The notes under the pieces: generated by a model
What the model was told of the DNA's origin: nothing
Seen by the model: only the letters and a program-made list of their open reading frames with translations
The model's database searches: none
In this document: positions 24,318 through 33,497 of the stretch, piece after piece
Layout of the letters: each line of letters starts with the position of its first letter
Numbering within the stretch: position 1 is the first letter of the stretch
Assembly: GCA_946480465.1 (NCBI GenBank)
Contig: CAMLJY010000038.1
Coordinates: 1-61,398, forward strand
Length of the DNA: 61,398 nt
Direction of reading: 5' to 3'
DNA from: an uncultured Burkholderiales bacterium
GTDB lineage: Bacteria; Pseudomonadota; Gammaproteobacteria; Burkholderiales; Burkholderiaceae
Made by a program: the position numbers and the translations under genes

Positions 24318-25286
24318 CTAGAGCAGGCCGCTGTCGGCCATCACGCGCTTCAGGCGGGTGTGCTCGTCGTCCACGAAGCGCGCGAACGAGTCACCGACGA
24401 GCAAGGCGTCGCTCCAGCGGTACTCCTTCAGCGTTCGCTGCCAGCCGGGTGTCCGGGTGGCCAGCACCACGGCGTTCACCATGCGGTCGCGCTGCTCCGC
24501 GGTGATGCCTGGTGCCGCGTACAGGCCACGCCAGTTGCCAATCTCGATGTCCAGGCCCAATTCCTTCAGGGTGGGGGCGTCGATGCCCTTCAGCCGTGCA
24601 CCCGACGTGACGGCCAGTGCCCGCAGCTTGCCGCCGTGGATCAGGGTCTCGAATTCGGCGACGCCGCTGATCCCGATGGTGATCTGACCGCCGATCACCG
24701 CAGCGGCGGCTTCCCCGCCTCCTTTGAAGGGCAGGTACACGACGCGGGATGGCGGCACGCCGGCGCTCTTGGCGATGAGCGCCACGGAGATCTGGTCCAC
24801 CGAGCCACGCGATCCGCCGCCCCAGCGGACGCTGCGCGGATCGCGCCGCAATTGGTCGAGCACGTCGCGCAGGCTGCGCATCGGCGAATCGGCCGCGGTG
24901 ACCAGCACGTTGTACTCCGATGCCAGTCGCGCAATGGGGACCGCATCCGACAAGCTGTGGGGAGGCCGGCCCTGCACCGTGGCGCCCACCATGACCGCGC
25001 CCGCGACGATGAGTGCACCAGGCTTGCCGGCATTGACCAGGACGAACTCGCTCAGCGCCAGGGTGCCTCCGGCTCCCCCCTTGTGGTGGTAGGTGACCCG
25101 GTCTGCGAGACCCGCCTCCTGCAGTGCGGAGCCGATCGCGCGCGCCGTGAGGTCGTAGCCCCCACCCGGGCTGGCTCCCACCGTGATGGCGTAGTCCGGC
25201 AGCGCTTGGGCCATGCCCAGTGGACAGGCGAGTGCGATGATTCCTGCCGCCGCGCGAGCCATCCAACGGACGAGATGCTTTCTCAC
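24318..25286 (-). CDS. TctC/Bug-family periplasmic solute-binding protein
   Basis: A 322-residue extracytoplasmic receptor. The signal peptide (about 1-28) ends MAQALP, then ITVGASPGGGYDLTARAIG carries the family ligand loop, with YLPFKGGGEAAAAVIGGQI in lobe two. It would bind a carboxylate and present it to a tripartite tricarboxylate transporter. No tctA/tctB permease genes are nearby, as is usual for the large orphan Bug families of Burkholderiales. The TctD/TctE-like two-component genes close by may regulate it or use it as a co-sensor. Confidence 0.9.
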   Translation of the reverse strand: MRKHLVRWMARAAAGIIALACPLGMAQALPDYAITVGASPGGGYDLTARAIGSALQEAGLADRVTYHHKGGAGGTLALSEFVLVNAGKPGALIVAGAVMVGATVQGRPPHSLSDAVPIARLASEYNVLVTAADSPMRSLRDVLDQLRRDPRSVRWGGGSRGSVDQISVALIAKSAGVPPSRVVYLPFKGGGEAAAAVIGGQITIGISGVAEFETLIHGGKLRALAVTSGARLKGIDAPTLKELGLDIEIGNWRGLYAAPGITAEQRDRMVNAVVLATRTPGWQRTLKEYRWSDALLVGDSFARFVDDEHTRLKRVMADSGLL

Positions 25287-25377
25287 GCGTCACCCCAACC
25301 GTGACATTGGCCTCGATTGTCGGCCCGGTATCGGCGGGAAGCCCTATGCGACCGGATAGTTGCGCCCGGGCACCGGA

Positions 25378-26193
25378 CTAACGAATGATTCCAAGTTCGA
25401 GTGCCTTGGCGACGGCCTGCGTGCGGCTGTACACGTCCAGCTTTCCGAAGATCACCTTGACGTGGTATTTGATGTTGGCTTCGCTGGTCCCGAGGATGCT
25501 TGCGATTTCGCCATTGGTCTTGCCGAGTTTCAGCCAGGCCAATGTCTCGATCTGCCGCAGCGACAAGTCCACCCCCCTTTGATCCGGACAGGGGCAGGGC
25601 GACAGGCGCGCGTCGCAGTGGGCGCTGCCGTCGGCTGCCGGCTGCATCTGAAAGCCATCCGATGCATTGCCGATGGCATTCAGCAGTGCCATGTGAAGGT
25701 GCGGCAGCAAGCGGTTCAGAAGGTACGCGTGCCGTTCGCGCAGCGGCTCGGTAACGCGAATGAAGCAGAAGTAGCTGACGGCTTCCCCGTTCATGTCCAC
25801 GAAACCGTGTCCGATGAGATTGGCCAGGCCCGCCGCACGGGCCCGCTCCATCCAGCCGTCGCTCCACCAGCGGCCTTGGGTCTGCGTGGGGTCGGCCAGC
25901 ACGGGTGCTCGGGTGGATTGCCACTGGCGAATCATCTCGGAGTTGTAGCCGCCGTCCGGCTTTCGGATTGCAGCCATGTACTCGGGTGGAAAGCGATGCA
26001 GCAGAAGGCAATGCGGATTCCATTCCGCGATCGAGTCGGCCATGCCGCAGACCATGCCGTCATGGGGTAGTACGCGCCGCAGCGCTCCGTCCACGGCGGC
26101 GAGGAAGTCCTTCAGCGTGCCGGCATCGGCCAGCGCATCGATGGCATCCATCAGCGCCAGCCGGAACACTTCAGAGGAGGGTCGAGAAGGCAT
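25378..26193 (-). CDS. LuxR-family transcriptional regulator (EpsA-like)
   Basis: A 271-residue regulator. The N-terminal sensory domain (about 10-175) resembles that of EpsA-type regulators near polysaccharide loci. The C-terminal LuxR helix-turn-helix (about 205-271) has LSLRQIETLAWLKLGKTNGE and TSEANIKYHVKVIFGKLDV. No receiver domain is present, so it is not part of a phosphorelay. The ATG at 26193 is chosen because the sensory domain begins shortly after; an open extension upstream is Cys/Arg-rich and unconvincing. It is transcribed in the same direction as the TctC gene. Target genes cannot be told from sequence. Confidence 0.85.
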   Translation of the reverse strand: MPSRPSSEVFRLALMDAIDALADAGTLKDFLAAVDGALRRVLPHDGMVCGMADSIAEWNPHCLLLHRFPPEYMAAIRKPDGGYNSEMIRQWQSTRAPVLADPTQTQGRWWSDGWMERARAAGLANLIGHGFVDMNGEAVSYFCFIRVTEPLRERHAYLLNRLLPHLHMALLNAIGNASDGFQMQPAADGSAHCDARLSPCPCPDQRGVDLSLRQIETLAWLKLGKTNGEIASILGTSEANIKYHVKVIFGKLDVYSRTQAVAKALELGIIR

Positions 26194-26331
26194 CCCGATG
26201 CAAATTCCACAACGCTGGTGCCGAGATGTTGCATCCTCGATCCGGCACCTGTCCAGTCGAAGCATCCCCGTTTGACGCTGCAGCGCCTTTGCCCCATCTC
26301 TCGATCCGCTGGCTGCGGGGCACGTCAAGCA

Positions 26332-27915
26332 TCAGGCATGCACCTCGGATGGCCCGCCGGTCCCGGCTGCAGTGCGGAACGCATTCACCTTGGTCAGAAG
26401 GTCGCCGGCCTCGTTGCTCAGCGATTGCGCCGCGGCACTGGACTGCTCGACCAAAGCCGCGTTCTGCTGCGTCATGTCGTCCAGTTGCCGCACCGCACTG
26501 TTCACTTCAGCCAATCCCTCGTGTTGGCGTGCCGTTGAACTGGCGATGCGCTGCATCGTGTCGTTCACCCGTCCGGTGGAGGCGACGATCTCGCTCATGC
26601 TTTCGCCGGCCGCGTGCACCAGCCTCGCGCCGGACTCGACACGTTCGATCGAGGCGCTGATCAGGGCCTTGATCTCCCGCGCGGCTTTGGCGCTGCTCTG
26701 CGCCAGGCTGCGCACCTCGCTGGCGACGACGGCGAAGCCGCGGCCCTGCGGGCCCGCGCGGGCGGCCTCTACCGCCGCGTTCAGCGCCAGGATATTGGTC
26801 TGGAACGAGATGCGGTCGATCACGCCGATGATGGTTGAGATCTGTTTCGCGGTGGCGGCAATGTCATCCATGCTGTTCACGACATCGGCGATCACGCGGC
26901 CGCCGCGCTGTGCCGCGGCCGTCGCCTCCCGGGCCAGCGTGTCGGCTGATGCGGCTGCATGAACCGCTTGCTGCACCGTGCTCGTCAGGTCCTGCATCGC
27001 CTGGGTCGTGCGCTGGAGCCAGGCGGCCGCGCGCTCGGTGCGGCCGGACAGGTCCTGGCTGCCGTGCGCGATCTCCTTGGATGCCGCCGCGACGCCGTTG
27101 CTGGTGTCGCGAACCTGGCCTACCAGGTTGGCCAGCGCGCTGGACATCTCGCCCAGCGTCCGTTGCAGGTCGCCGAATTCGTCGCCGCGATCGATCCGGA
27201 TGGCCGCGGTCAGGTCGCCGGCGGTGATCCGCCGTGCCAGTCCCACCGCCTGGTTCAGCGGCGAATGGATGGACCGGATGAGCGCCCGCGCACCCAGGGC
27301 AATGGCCGCCAGCAAGGCCAGCAGGCCGGCGCCACTGGCGTGCAGCACGCGCTCGCATGCGTCGGCGAAACGCTCCGACAGTTGCCTGGCTTCCATCCGC
27401 TGCAGCGCCGCATAGGCCTGGACCGACTTCAGGTAGGCCTGGGCCGCGGGATTGAAGCGCTTCTCGAACTCCGACTTGGCCATCTGCATGTCCCCGGCCT
27501 CGGCGAATCGCATGGCCTCGGCCTGCGCGGTCAGCAGGGCGTTTCGTTCGTGGTCCAGCTGGACGACGAGGGCTCTTTCCCGTTCGCTTTGCGGCATGGC
27601 GCCGATGTTCCGGCGGATCTCGTCAATGCGGGCGAATGATTTCCCGATCGGGACCTTGAATGCTTCGATCAGCTCAGGGTTGTAGCCCAGGGTGGATCCG
27701 GTCATGCGGGCAATGTTGGTGTCAGTCAGGCTTGCCCATTCCGTGGCACCGCGTGCCTTGGCGTCGGCCACGGCCAATTCCGCGGTGCTGCGCTGCTGCA
27801 GGTCGATCATCTTCCAGGCGGCCGTGCCGAACAGTGCTGCAAGGGCGACCATGCCGAGCGACACGGCGCACCACAGCCGTGTTGCGAGTCCGAAGGCCCT
27901 GCGGTTCGACTTCAT
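26332..27915 (-). CDS. Methyl-accepting chemotaxis protein
   Basis: A 527-residue chemoreceptor. TM1 lies near 14-35 and TM2 near 195-215, with a helical periplasmic sensor (4HB_MCP-like) between them. HAMP follows ([20 protein letters not shown]), then the signalling domain with the hairpin tip [27 protein letters not shown] sequence at about 370-395. No CheR/CheB-tethering pentapeptide ends the protein. The ATG at 27915 has GGAG nine bases upstream; a second ATG nine bases before it is possible. It stands alone on the reverse strand, apart from the chemosensory operon at 44-55 kb. Confidence 0.92.
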   Translation of the reverse strand: MKSNRRAFGLATRLWCAVSLGMVALAALFGTAAWKMIDLQQRSTAELAVADAKARGATEWASLTDTNIARMTGSTLGYNPELIEAFKVPIGKSFARIDEIRRNIGAMPQSERERALVVQLDHERNALLTAQAEAMRFAEAGDMQMAKSEFEKRFNPAAQAYLKSVQAYAALQRMEARQLSERFADACERVLHASGAGLLALLAAIALGARALIRSIHSPLNQAVGLARRITAGDLTAAIRIDRGDEFGDLQRTLGEMSSALANLVGQVRDTSNGVAAASKEIAHGSQDLSGRTERAAAWLQRTTQAMQDLTSTVQQAVHAAASADTLAREATAAAQRGGRVIADVVNSMDDIAATAKQISTIIGVIDRISFQTNILALNAAVEAARAGPQGRGFAVVASEVRSLAQSSAKAAREIKALISASIERVESGARLVHAAGESMSEIVASTGRVNDTMQRIASSTARQHEGLAEVNSAVRQLDDMTQQNAALVEQSSAAAQSLSNEAGDLLTKVNAFRTAAGTGGPSEVHA

Positions 27916-28218
27916 GGCCACCATCTCCGTTTCATCTGCATCACCTTGACTATCGGCATTGCCATGGCGCGGGTTCGGCCGCCGGCCTTATCCGAACGGA
28001 TAGTTGACGCGCGTGCTCATGCGCACCCTCGCGCGCCAACATCAGGTCGTTCTCGGCGGCGTCGCACCAGGTGGAGATGAGGCGGGTCGCTCACTTCAGG
28101 CGACAGCGATCCGCTGCCGCTGGCAGGGCCGCAGTCGCTCGGCGCGGGCCGTGCGGCGGCCAGAGGCTCGCGCGTGTACCCGTGCGCGGGCTGCGCCAGG
28201 ATGCGGTCCCTGCCGTTG
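27916..28218. other. Intergenic region upstream of the chemoreceptor gene
   Basis: About 300 bases with no convincing gene. It should contain the chemoreceptor promoter on the reverse strand and the 3' end of the merR transcript. No clear promoter hexamers or terminator seen. Confidence 0.3.
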
Positions 28219-28695
28219 TCACTTGCCGCGGGCGCGCTGGTGCCGGTGCAGGTCGTCGACGTGTCCGTGCCCGTGTTCGCGCGCGCGCGGCGCTGGCGGC
28301 GGGCCGTCCTCGGCCAGACCTTTCAAGACGCCGCAGGACGCCGCATCGCCCGGGCCCTGGCAGCGCGCACGCAGCTGGCGCAGTTCGGCTTCCAGCCGCC
28401 GCAGTTCGGCGATGCGTTCGGCCACGTGCCCGATGTGCCGGTCGAGCACCGCGTCCGCGCCGGAGCAATCGCCGCCGCGCGCATCGGCGAAGCCCAGCAG
28501 CGCACGCACCTCGTCCAGCGTCATGTCCAGCGCGCGGCAGCGGCGGATGAAGGCGAGCCGCTGGACGTGGTGGGCGGCGTAGATGCGGTAGTTGCCGTCG
28601 GTCCGCTGCGGCGCGGGCAGCAGGCCTTCGCGCTCGTAGTACCTGATGGTCTCGATGGGCGTGGCTGTGGCGGCGGCCACTTCACCGATCTTCAT
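28219..28695 (-). CDS. cadR: MerR-family Cd(II)/Pb(II)-responsive regulator (CadR/PbrR-like)
   Basis: A 158-residue metal-sensing activator. The MerR helix-turn-helix (1-70: MKIGEVAAATATPIETIRYY) is followed by a dimerisation helix. The three metal-site cysteines of the CadR/PbrR group are at 77, 112 and 121. A His-rich tail (HGHGHVDDLHRHQ), also seen in CadR proteins, may bind extra metal. The start overlaps the end of the transglutaminase-like gene by 14 bases. CadR regulators usually sit divergent from a P-type ATPase gene, but none is present here. The target is therefore elsewhere or the locus has been rearranged. Confidence 0.88.
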   Translation of the reverse strand: MKIGEVAAATATPIETIRYYEREGLLPAPQRTDGNYRIYAAHHVQRLAFIRRCRALDMTLDEVRALLGFADARGGDCSGADAVLDRHIGHVAERIAELRRLEAELRQLRARCQGPGDAASCGVLKGLAEDGPPPAPRAREHGHGHVDDLHRHQRARGK

Positions 28696-29485
28696 GGCGT
28701 GGGATCTCTGCGGGACGGGCGCTCGACTCTACGCCTTGGCCCCGGAAGCCGGCCCGCAGGCCGTGCCCCGCGTGCAGCCGGCCCGCGCGCAGCCGCGCCA
28801 CGTTGCGGTTCATGCCGTGGCGGAAGACGTGTTCGTACAGCCAGCGCTTCACGCCGCCCAGGTTGGAGCCATGGGTGGCGTAGAACGAGTCCGGATCGTC
28901 ATAAACCCCGAAATCCTCGGCAATGCCTTCCTTCTGGATGTAGGTGTCTTTGCCGCACCACGCCACGCCGGGCGCGGACAGGTCCGGCGTGGCCGCACCG
29001 TAGCCGCAGAAGCGCTTCGCTTGCGGGAATTTCTGCTGCAGGCTGGCGAGGTAGGGCTCGTCGAGGATGAAGCCTTCCAGCGCGATCCAGCGTCCGTCGT
29101 GCCACACCTCGACCCAGCTGTGCACGATGCGCCGTGGTGCGAGCCAGTAGGTGAGGCCGGTGATCGCGCCCTTCTGCAGCGCCTTGTGAATGGTGAAGCC
29201 GTGGAAGCGGCAGGGGATGCCGCTGGCCCGCAGCAGCGCCATCAGCAGCGTGCCCTTGGTGTTGCACTGGCCGATGCCGTCGGCCAACACCTCGGAGGCG
29301 CTGAGTTCGTCGCCGCGGTTGTAGCCGAAGGCGATCTCGTTGCGCACGAAGTCGTAGACCGCGCCGATGCGCTCGTATTCGGGCAGCGTGCGCCAGCCGC
29401 GCGCGGCGACGAGCCGTTCGATCGGCGGCTGGTGGAAGTCGAGCAGGCCGGTGGCGGACAGGTGGCGGGCGAGGGGGCGGGACAT
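28682..29485 (-). CDS. Transglutaminase-like (cysteine protease fold) domain protein
   Basis: A 267-residue protein with the bacterial transglutaminase-like core: Cys74 in GIGQCNTKGTLL, His122 in RIVHSWVEVW and an acidic third position at about 137 in WIALEGFILDE. No signal peptide is evident, so it is probably cytoplasmic. The family includes peptidases and amidases as well as transglutaminases, so the reaction is undefined. The start at ATG 29485 gives the usual N-terminus; frame-open upstream starts exist (ATG 29542). The 3' end overlaps merR, suggesting cotranscription. Confidence 0.85.
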   Translation of the reverse strand: MSRPLARHLSATGLLDFHQPPIERLVAARGWRTLPEYERIGAVYDFVRNEIAFGYNRGDELSASEVLADGIGQCNTKGTLLMALLRASGIPCRFHGFTIHKALQKGAITGLTYWLAPRRIVHSWVEVWHDGRWIALEGFILDEPYLASLQQKFPQAKRFCGYGAATPDLSAPGVAWCGKDTYIQKEGIAEDFGVYDDPDSFYATHGSNLGGVKRWLYEHVFRHGMNRNVARLRAGRLHAGHGLRAGFRGQGVESSARPAEIPRHEDR

Positions 29486-29587
29486 GATCGGGTGTCCGGT
29501 GAAGTGGCGATGGCGCCATTGCAGGGCCTGAAGCCGCTTCATGGTCAAGCACCCGCCGCGCCGCCGGGCGAGGGGGGGCGCAGTGGC

Positions 29588-29646
29588 TGACGCGGCAGGT
29601 GACGCGGCAGGTGACGCGGCAGGTGACGCGGCAGGTGACGCGGCAT
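29588..29646. repeat. 12-bp tandem repeat, about five units
   Basis: Units of TGACGCGGCAGG begin at 29588, 29600, 29612, 29624 and 29636, the last slightly diverged. They lie in the gap between the transglutaminase-like gene and the PAS kinase gene. A slippage-prone tract; no regulatory role is evident. Confidence 0.9.
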
Positions 29647-29674
29647 GCCGCCCGGCGCGGCCTGCAATGGCGCT

Positions 29675-30826
29675 TCAGCGCGGCGGCGCGGTCGGGCCGG
29701 CCCGCGCACGCACCGGCAGCTGCAGGTGGAAGCGGCTGCCCTGGCCGCGGCCGGCGCTGCGGGCCTCGACGAATCCGCCGTGCATCGAGGCCAGCCGCTT
29801 CACCACGGCCAGTCCCACGCCGGTCCCCGGTACAGCGTCGTCGGCGCCTTCGCGGACGAACAGCTCGAAGATCCGCTCGAGGTTCTCCTTCTCGATGCCG
29901 ATGCCGTCGTCTTCGACCCGGATCGCGACCAGGTCGCCTTCGATCGTCGCGGACACGGCCACGTGCCCGCCCGCGGGCGTGTACTTCACCGCGTTCGACA
30001 CCAGGTTCGCCACCATCTGGTGGACGCGCAGCGGGTCGGCCTCGAACCGCATGGGCTCCGAGGAGACGATCAGCTGCAGCGCGACGTTCCTGGCCGCGGC
30101 TTCCGGCCTGAAGCCGTCGACCACCGGCTTCAGCAGGTCCTGCAGCACCACGGTCTCGTAGTGCGGCCGTTCCGCGCTGCGGGCGTTGCCGGGGCGGGCG
30201 TTCTCCAGCACCCCGCGCATGACGGCCACCTGCCGCTCGATCATGTCGGCCATTTCCCCGATGGCGCGGGGCCCTGGCGCATGCCGAAGCAGTTCCGCCG
30301 CGCTGCTCAGCGGGGACAGTGGATTGCGCAGTTCGTGGACCAGGGCCATCAGCGAGGCTTCGCGCTCGCCGAGGTCCTGCGCCAGGCGATCGATCCGGTT
30401 CTGCATGGCCAGGTACCGGGTCCTCAGGTCGGTGCGGTCGCGCACGACCTTGACGAAGCCGCACACCGCGCCGTCCTCGGCATGCAGCGTGGTGAGCAAG
30501 CCGTTGCCCCAGAACTGGCTGCCGTTGCGGCGGATGTGCCAGCGGTCATCCTCCGAACGTCCGGCGCGGGCCGCCACGTCGAGTTCGAGCTGCGGGATGC
30601 CGCGCTCGCGGTCTTCGGGGGTGAACAGGATGGCGAACCGCTGGCCGAGCACGTCGCCGGCGGCATGGCCGAACAGCAGTCGCGCGGCGCCGTGCCAGCC
30701 GGCGATGCTGCCGTCCAGTGCCACGCGGACGACGGCGAACTCGCGCGTGCGCTCGAGCGCATCGGTCAGCCAGGTCTGGTCGCTCCCGGGCGGTGCGGTG
30801 CCCGGCCGTGTTGATGAGGGATCCAT
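29675..30826 (-). CDS. Soluble PAS-domain sensor histidine kinase
   Basis: A 383-residue kinase without membrane segments. The N-terminal PAS domain (about 20-135) includes ALERTREFAVVRVALDGSI and a PAC-like segment ending VKVVRDRT. The HisKA dimerisation helix has VHELRNPLSPLSSAAELLRH, with NLVSNAVKYTPAGG (N-box), EDDGIGIEKEN and GTGVGLAVVKRL of the ATPase domain. The PAS fold suggests sensing of a small molecule or redox/light state. No response regulator lies beside it, so the partner is elsewhere. It is divergent from the ferritin-like pair with about 200 bases between. Confidence 0.9.
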   Translation of the reverse strand: MDPSSTRPGTAPPGSDQTWLTDALERTREFAVVRVALDGSIAGWHGAARLLFGHAAGDVLGQRFAILFTPEDRERGIPQLELDVAARAGRSEDDRWHIRRNGSQFWGNGLLTTLHAEDGAVCGFVKVVRDRTDLRTRYLAMQNRIDRLAQDLGEREASLMALVHELRNPLSPLSSAAELLRHAPGPRAIGEMADMIERQVAVMRGVLENARPGNARSAERPHYETVVLQDLLKPVVDGFRPEAAARNVALQLIVSSEPMRFEADPLRVHQMVANLVSNAVKYTPAGGHVAVSATIEGDLVAIRVEDDGIGIEKENLERIFELFVREGADDAVPGTGVGLAVVKRLASMHGGFVEARSAGRGQGSRFHLQLPVRARAGPTAPPR

Positions 30827-31023
30827 CCGCCTCCTTGATGCCCGGTGGTCGCATGCGCGTCATCGACGTGCGGAATGCGGCAAGCGGCAGGCCCGCCGGG
30901 CCGGGCCGCGCCGGCCACGCCGCCAGGCTTTGCCGGTTGAAACGGTTCGGCGCTTCGGAACGTCGATTGCCGCAGTGGCGGCAGCGCGCCTTTGCGCCTG
31001 ACCCGACCCCAAGGAGACCGAGC

Positions 31024-32184
31024 ATGGGATTGAACGTGATGGACAACCGCGGCACGCCGCTCGACCGGCAGCGCTTCACCTGGCGCGACATGGTCGGCAA
31101 GCCGATCAGCAAGCTCGACGACGATGCGTACACCCGCGTGCGCATCATCCTGATGAACGGCATCGAGATGGAGGCGCTGCGCTTCTCGCACGGCTGCGCC
31201 CGCATGAACCGCGAGCTGCAGCCGGTGCTCGCCCAGTTGCGGCGGGTGGAGCAGCACCAGGCCACCAGCATCAACTGGCTGCTCGGGGCGGACCACTCGC
31301 CGCTGGAAACCACCATCGCCTACGAGCAGGTGGCCATCGACGTGACCGCCGGGGTCGCGCTGCGCGAGCCGGACGCCTACCTGGCTCAGGTCTACCGCTT
31401 CGGGCTGCTCGAGGACTTCGACCACATGTACCGCTACTCGGCGCTGCTGGACCGGCTGGAGGGCAAGGACGCGAACAACATCCTGCAGAGCTACACCGAC
31501 ATCCTGCCGGGGCGCCCGACGATCGTGGAGCACCGCGACCCGCTGGACGACCTGCGCCGGTCCTACGACCGGCATGCCGCGGCCCCGCTGTCGAAGCTGC
31601 ATGCGCTGACCATCATGGCCGCCGAGCAACAGACCCACAACTACTACATGAACGTCGGCCCGCTGTTCTCCGACCCGATGGCGCGGCTGCTGTATGCCGA
31701 GATCGCCTCCATCGAGGAGCAGCACACCACGCAGTACGAATCCATCATCGACCCCGACGAAGGCTGGCTCGAGAAGTGGGTGTTGCACGAGGCGGCCGAG
31801 GTCTACAACTACTTCGGCTGTGCCGAACAGGAGTCCAACCCGCGCATCAAGGCGATGTGGGAGCGCTTCCTGGGCTACGAGCTGGGGCACCTGCACGTGG
31901 CGATGGATCACTTCCAGCGTCTGACCGGGCGCGACGTGGCGGAGATCATGCCCGCGGAGCTGCCCGGCCCGATCCCGATCGCCTCGCAGCGCGAGTTCGT
32001 GCGCAAGGTGCTCGCGGCCGAGGTGGACCTGCGGGCCAGCGGCACCGAGTTCGTCGCCCGGGACGAGGAGCCGCAGCGCTCGATCGACTACCGCGACCAG
32101 CTCAACAGCGCCGGCTCGCCGACCGAGCAGGTGGCCTCGGGCTACCGCTGGCGGCCGGGCACCGAGCTGCAGAAGGCGGCATGA
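31024..32184 (+). CDS. Double ferritin-like protein of unknown function
   Basis: A 386-residue cytoplasmic protein with carboxylate/histidine patterns of ferritin-like four-helix bundles arranged in two halves. The first has Glu48/50, VEQHQ (76-79) and YEQ (100-102). The second has EQQTH (201-205), EEQH (231-234), HEAAE (255-259) and YELGHLH (285-291). This suggests one or two di-metal sites. AAGGAGA precedes the ATG at 31024 at good spacing. The stop overlaps an ATG in the following frame. The function could be oxygen-activating, peroxide-consuming or metal storage; nothing visible decides. Confidence 0.78.
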   Translation: MGLNVMDNRGTPLDRQRFTWRDMVGKPISKLDDDAYTRVRIILMNGIEMEALRFSHGCARMNRELQPVLAQLRRVEQHQATSINWLLGADHSPLETTIAYEQVAIDVTAGVALREPDAYLAQVYRFGLLEDFDHMYRYSALLDRLEGKDANNILQSYTDILPGRPTIVEHRDPLDDLRRSYDRHAAAPLSKLHALTIMAAEQQTHNYYMNVGPLFSDPMARLLYAEIASIEEQHTTQYESIIDPDEGWLEKWVLHEAAEVYNYFGCAEQESNPRIKAMWERFLGYELGHLHVAMDHFQRLTGRDVAEIMPAELPGPIPIASQREFVRKVLAAEVDLRASGTEFVARDEEPQRSIDYRDQLNSAGSPTEQVASGYRWRPGTELQKAA

Positions 32185-32231
32185 GCGGCGCCGCTTTCGC
32201 TTTCCCAATGGACAGGAACAGGAGATGGACG

Positions 32232-32966
32232 ATGGAAGCCAGGATCCACATGGGCGCCAACCGGACCGGGGTGCAGATGTCGCCCTTCGACACGGCGGCG
32301 ATGGTGCAGGGCGAGGACGACTTCGGGGTGGCCGAGTCGGACGACCGGGCGGACCTGCGGGTGCGCTCCGACTACGCGGACGAGGCCGAGGGCCTCGGCT
32401 CCGTGCCGGTGCCGGCGACGCCGGGCGGGCTCGTGAAATCGGGGGTCGACATGCTCAAAGGCAGCCGGCCGCAGGTGCTGCTCGACAAGCTGGGCGAACG
32501 GCTGGCCTTCGAGCGTGGCGGCGTGCGGCTGTACGACTCGCTGCTCGTCAAGTGCCGCTGCGCGGCCGACATGCTGGAGGGCGACGAGCTGAACCGGCTG
32601 CAGTCGTTCAGGCAGCAGGAGGCGGAGCACGTCGACACGGTGGCCCGGGCCATCGGGGACCTCGGTGCGGACCCGACGGCGCAGACGCCGTGCGCTGACC
32701 TGGCCGGTGTCAAGGCCATGGGCCTGGTGCAGGCGATGAACGACCCGCGCTCGTCCCTGCTCCAATCGCTGCAGGTGATCCTCGATGCCGAGCTGCTGGA
32801 CAACGCAGGCTGGGAGATGCTGATCGCGCTGGCGCGCAACTGCGGCCACGATGCGATGGCCGATGGCTTCGTGCAGGCCGCACGCGAGGAAGCCGGGCAC
32901 CTCACGGCGGTTCGCGCCATCGTCGAGCGCCTGACGGCGAAGGAAGCGAGCATCGTCGGAACCTGA
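32232..32966 (+). CDS. Ferritin-like (rubrerythrin/DUF-type) protein
   Basis: A 244-residue protein with a disordered acidic N-terminus (about 1-70) and a C-terminal ferritin-like bundle. Metal-ligand candidates are Glu in AFERGGVRLYDSL, EAEH in RQQEAEHVDTV, Glu in LDAELLDNAGWE and EEAGH in AREEAGHLTAV. Two starts are possible: ATG 32181, overlapping the previous stop, or ATG 32232 with AGGAGA upstream. The second is preferred on ribosome-site grounds. Co-transcribed with the larger ferritin-like gene, so the two may form a hetero-complex. Confidence 0.75.
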   Translation: MEARIHMGANRTGVQMSPFDTAAMVQGEDDFGVAESDDRADLRVRSDYADEAEGLGSVPVPATPGGLVKSGVDMLKGSRPQVLLDKLGERLAFERGGVRLYDSLLVKCRCAADMLEGDELNRLQSFRQQEAEHVDTVARAIGDLGADPTAQTPCADLAGVKAMGLVQAMNDPRSSLLQSLQVILDAELLDNAGWEMLIALARNCGHDAMADGFVQAAREEAGHLTAVRAIVERLTAKEASIVGT

Positions 32967-32990
32967 TCAACGTCCAAAGGAGCGATTCGA

Positions 32991-33464
32991 ATGCCGAAGA
33001 ACACCATCTGCCTGTGGTACGACAAGGATGCGGAAGCCGCGGCGCGCTTCTACGCCGAAGTCTTCCCCGACAGCCGCGTCGGCGCCGTGCACAAGGCGCC
33101 GGCCGACTACCCCGACGGCAAGGCGGGGGACGTGCTGACCGTGGAGTTCACCGTGGCGGGCATCCCTTGCCTCGGCCTGAACGGGGGCCCGGCGTTCAGG
33201 CACAACGAGGCCTTTTCGTTCCAGATCGCCACCGAAGACCAGGAAGAGACCGACCGGTACTGGAACGCCATCGTCGGCAACGGCGGCCAGGAGAGCGCCT
33301 GCGGCTGGTGCAAGGACCGCTGGGGCGTGAGCTGGCAGATCACGCCCCGCGTGCTGACCGAGGCCATGGCCCAGGGTGGCGAGGTGGCCCGGCGCGCCTT
33401 CGAGGCGATGATGGCGATGGGCCGGATCGACGTGGCCGCGATCCAGGCGGCGGTGCGCGGCTGA
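32991..33464 (+). CDS. VOC-family (PhnB/3-demethylubiquinone methyltransferase-like) protein
   Basis: A 157-residue glyoxalase/VOC-fold protein of the PhnB-like subgroup. It starts PKNTICLWYDKDAEAAARFY and contains GLNGGPAFRHNEAFSFQI and WGVSWQITPRVLTE, the typical conserved blocks. The subgroup lacks a defined reaction in most members; the methyltransferase name in databases is historical. A strong AAAGGAG site precedes the ATG. It follows the ferritin-like pair by 24 bases and is probably in the same transcript. Confidence 0.88.
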   Translation: MPKNTICLWYDKDAEAAARFYAEVFPDSRVGAVHKAPADYPDGKAGDVLTVEFTVAGIPCLGLNGGPAFRHNEAFSFQIATEDQEETDRYWNAIVGNGGQESACGWCKDRWGVSWQITPRVLTEAMAQGGEVARRAFEAMMAMGRIDVAAIQAAVRG

Positions 33465-33497
33465 CGGGCGGCTCCGGCCCTGACCGGCCCGGCGCGG

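Noticed and set aside
29588..29646. Possible iteron-type origin
   Set aside because: Only five GC-rich 12-bp units, no AT-rich unwinding region, DnaA boxes or rep gene nearby.
30546..31316. Reverse frame overlapping the start of the double ferritin-like gene
   Set aside because: The forward start has a strong ribosome site and family-like helix patterns; the reverse frame has none.
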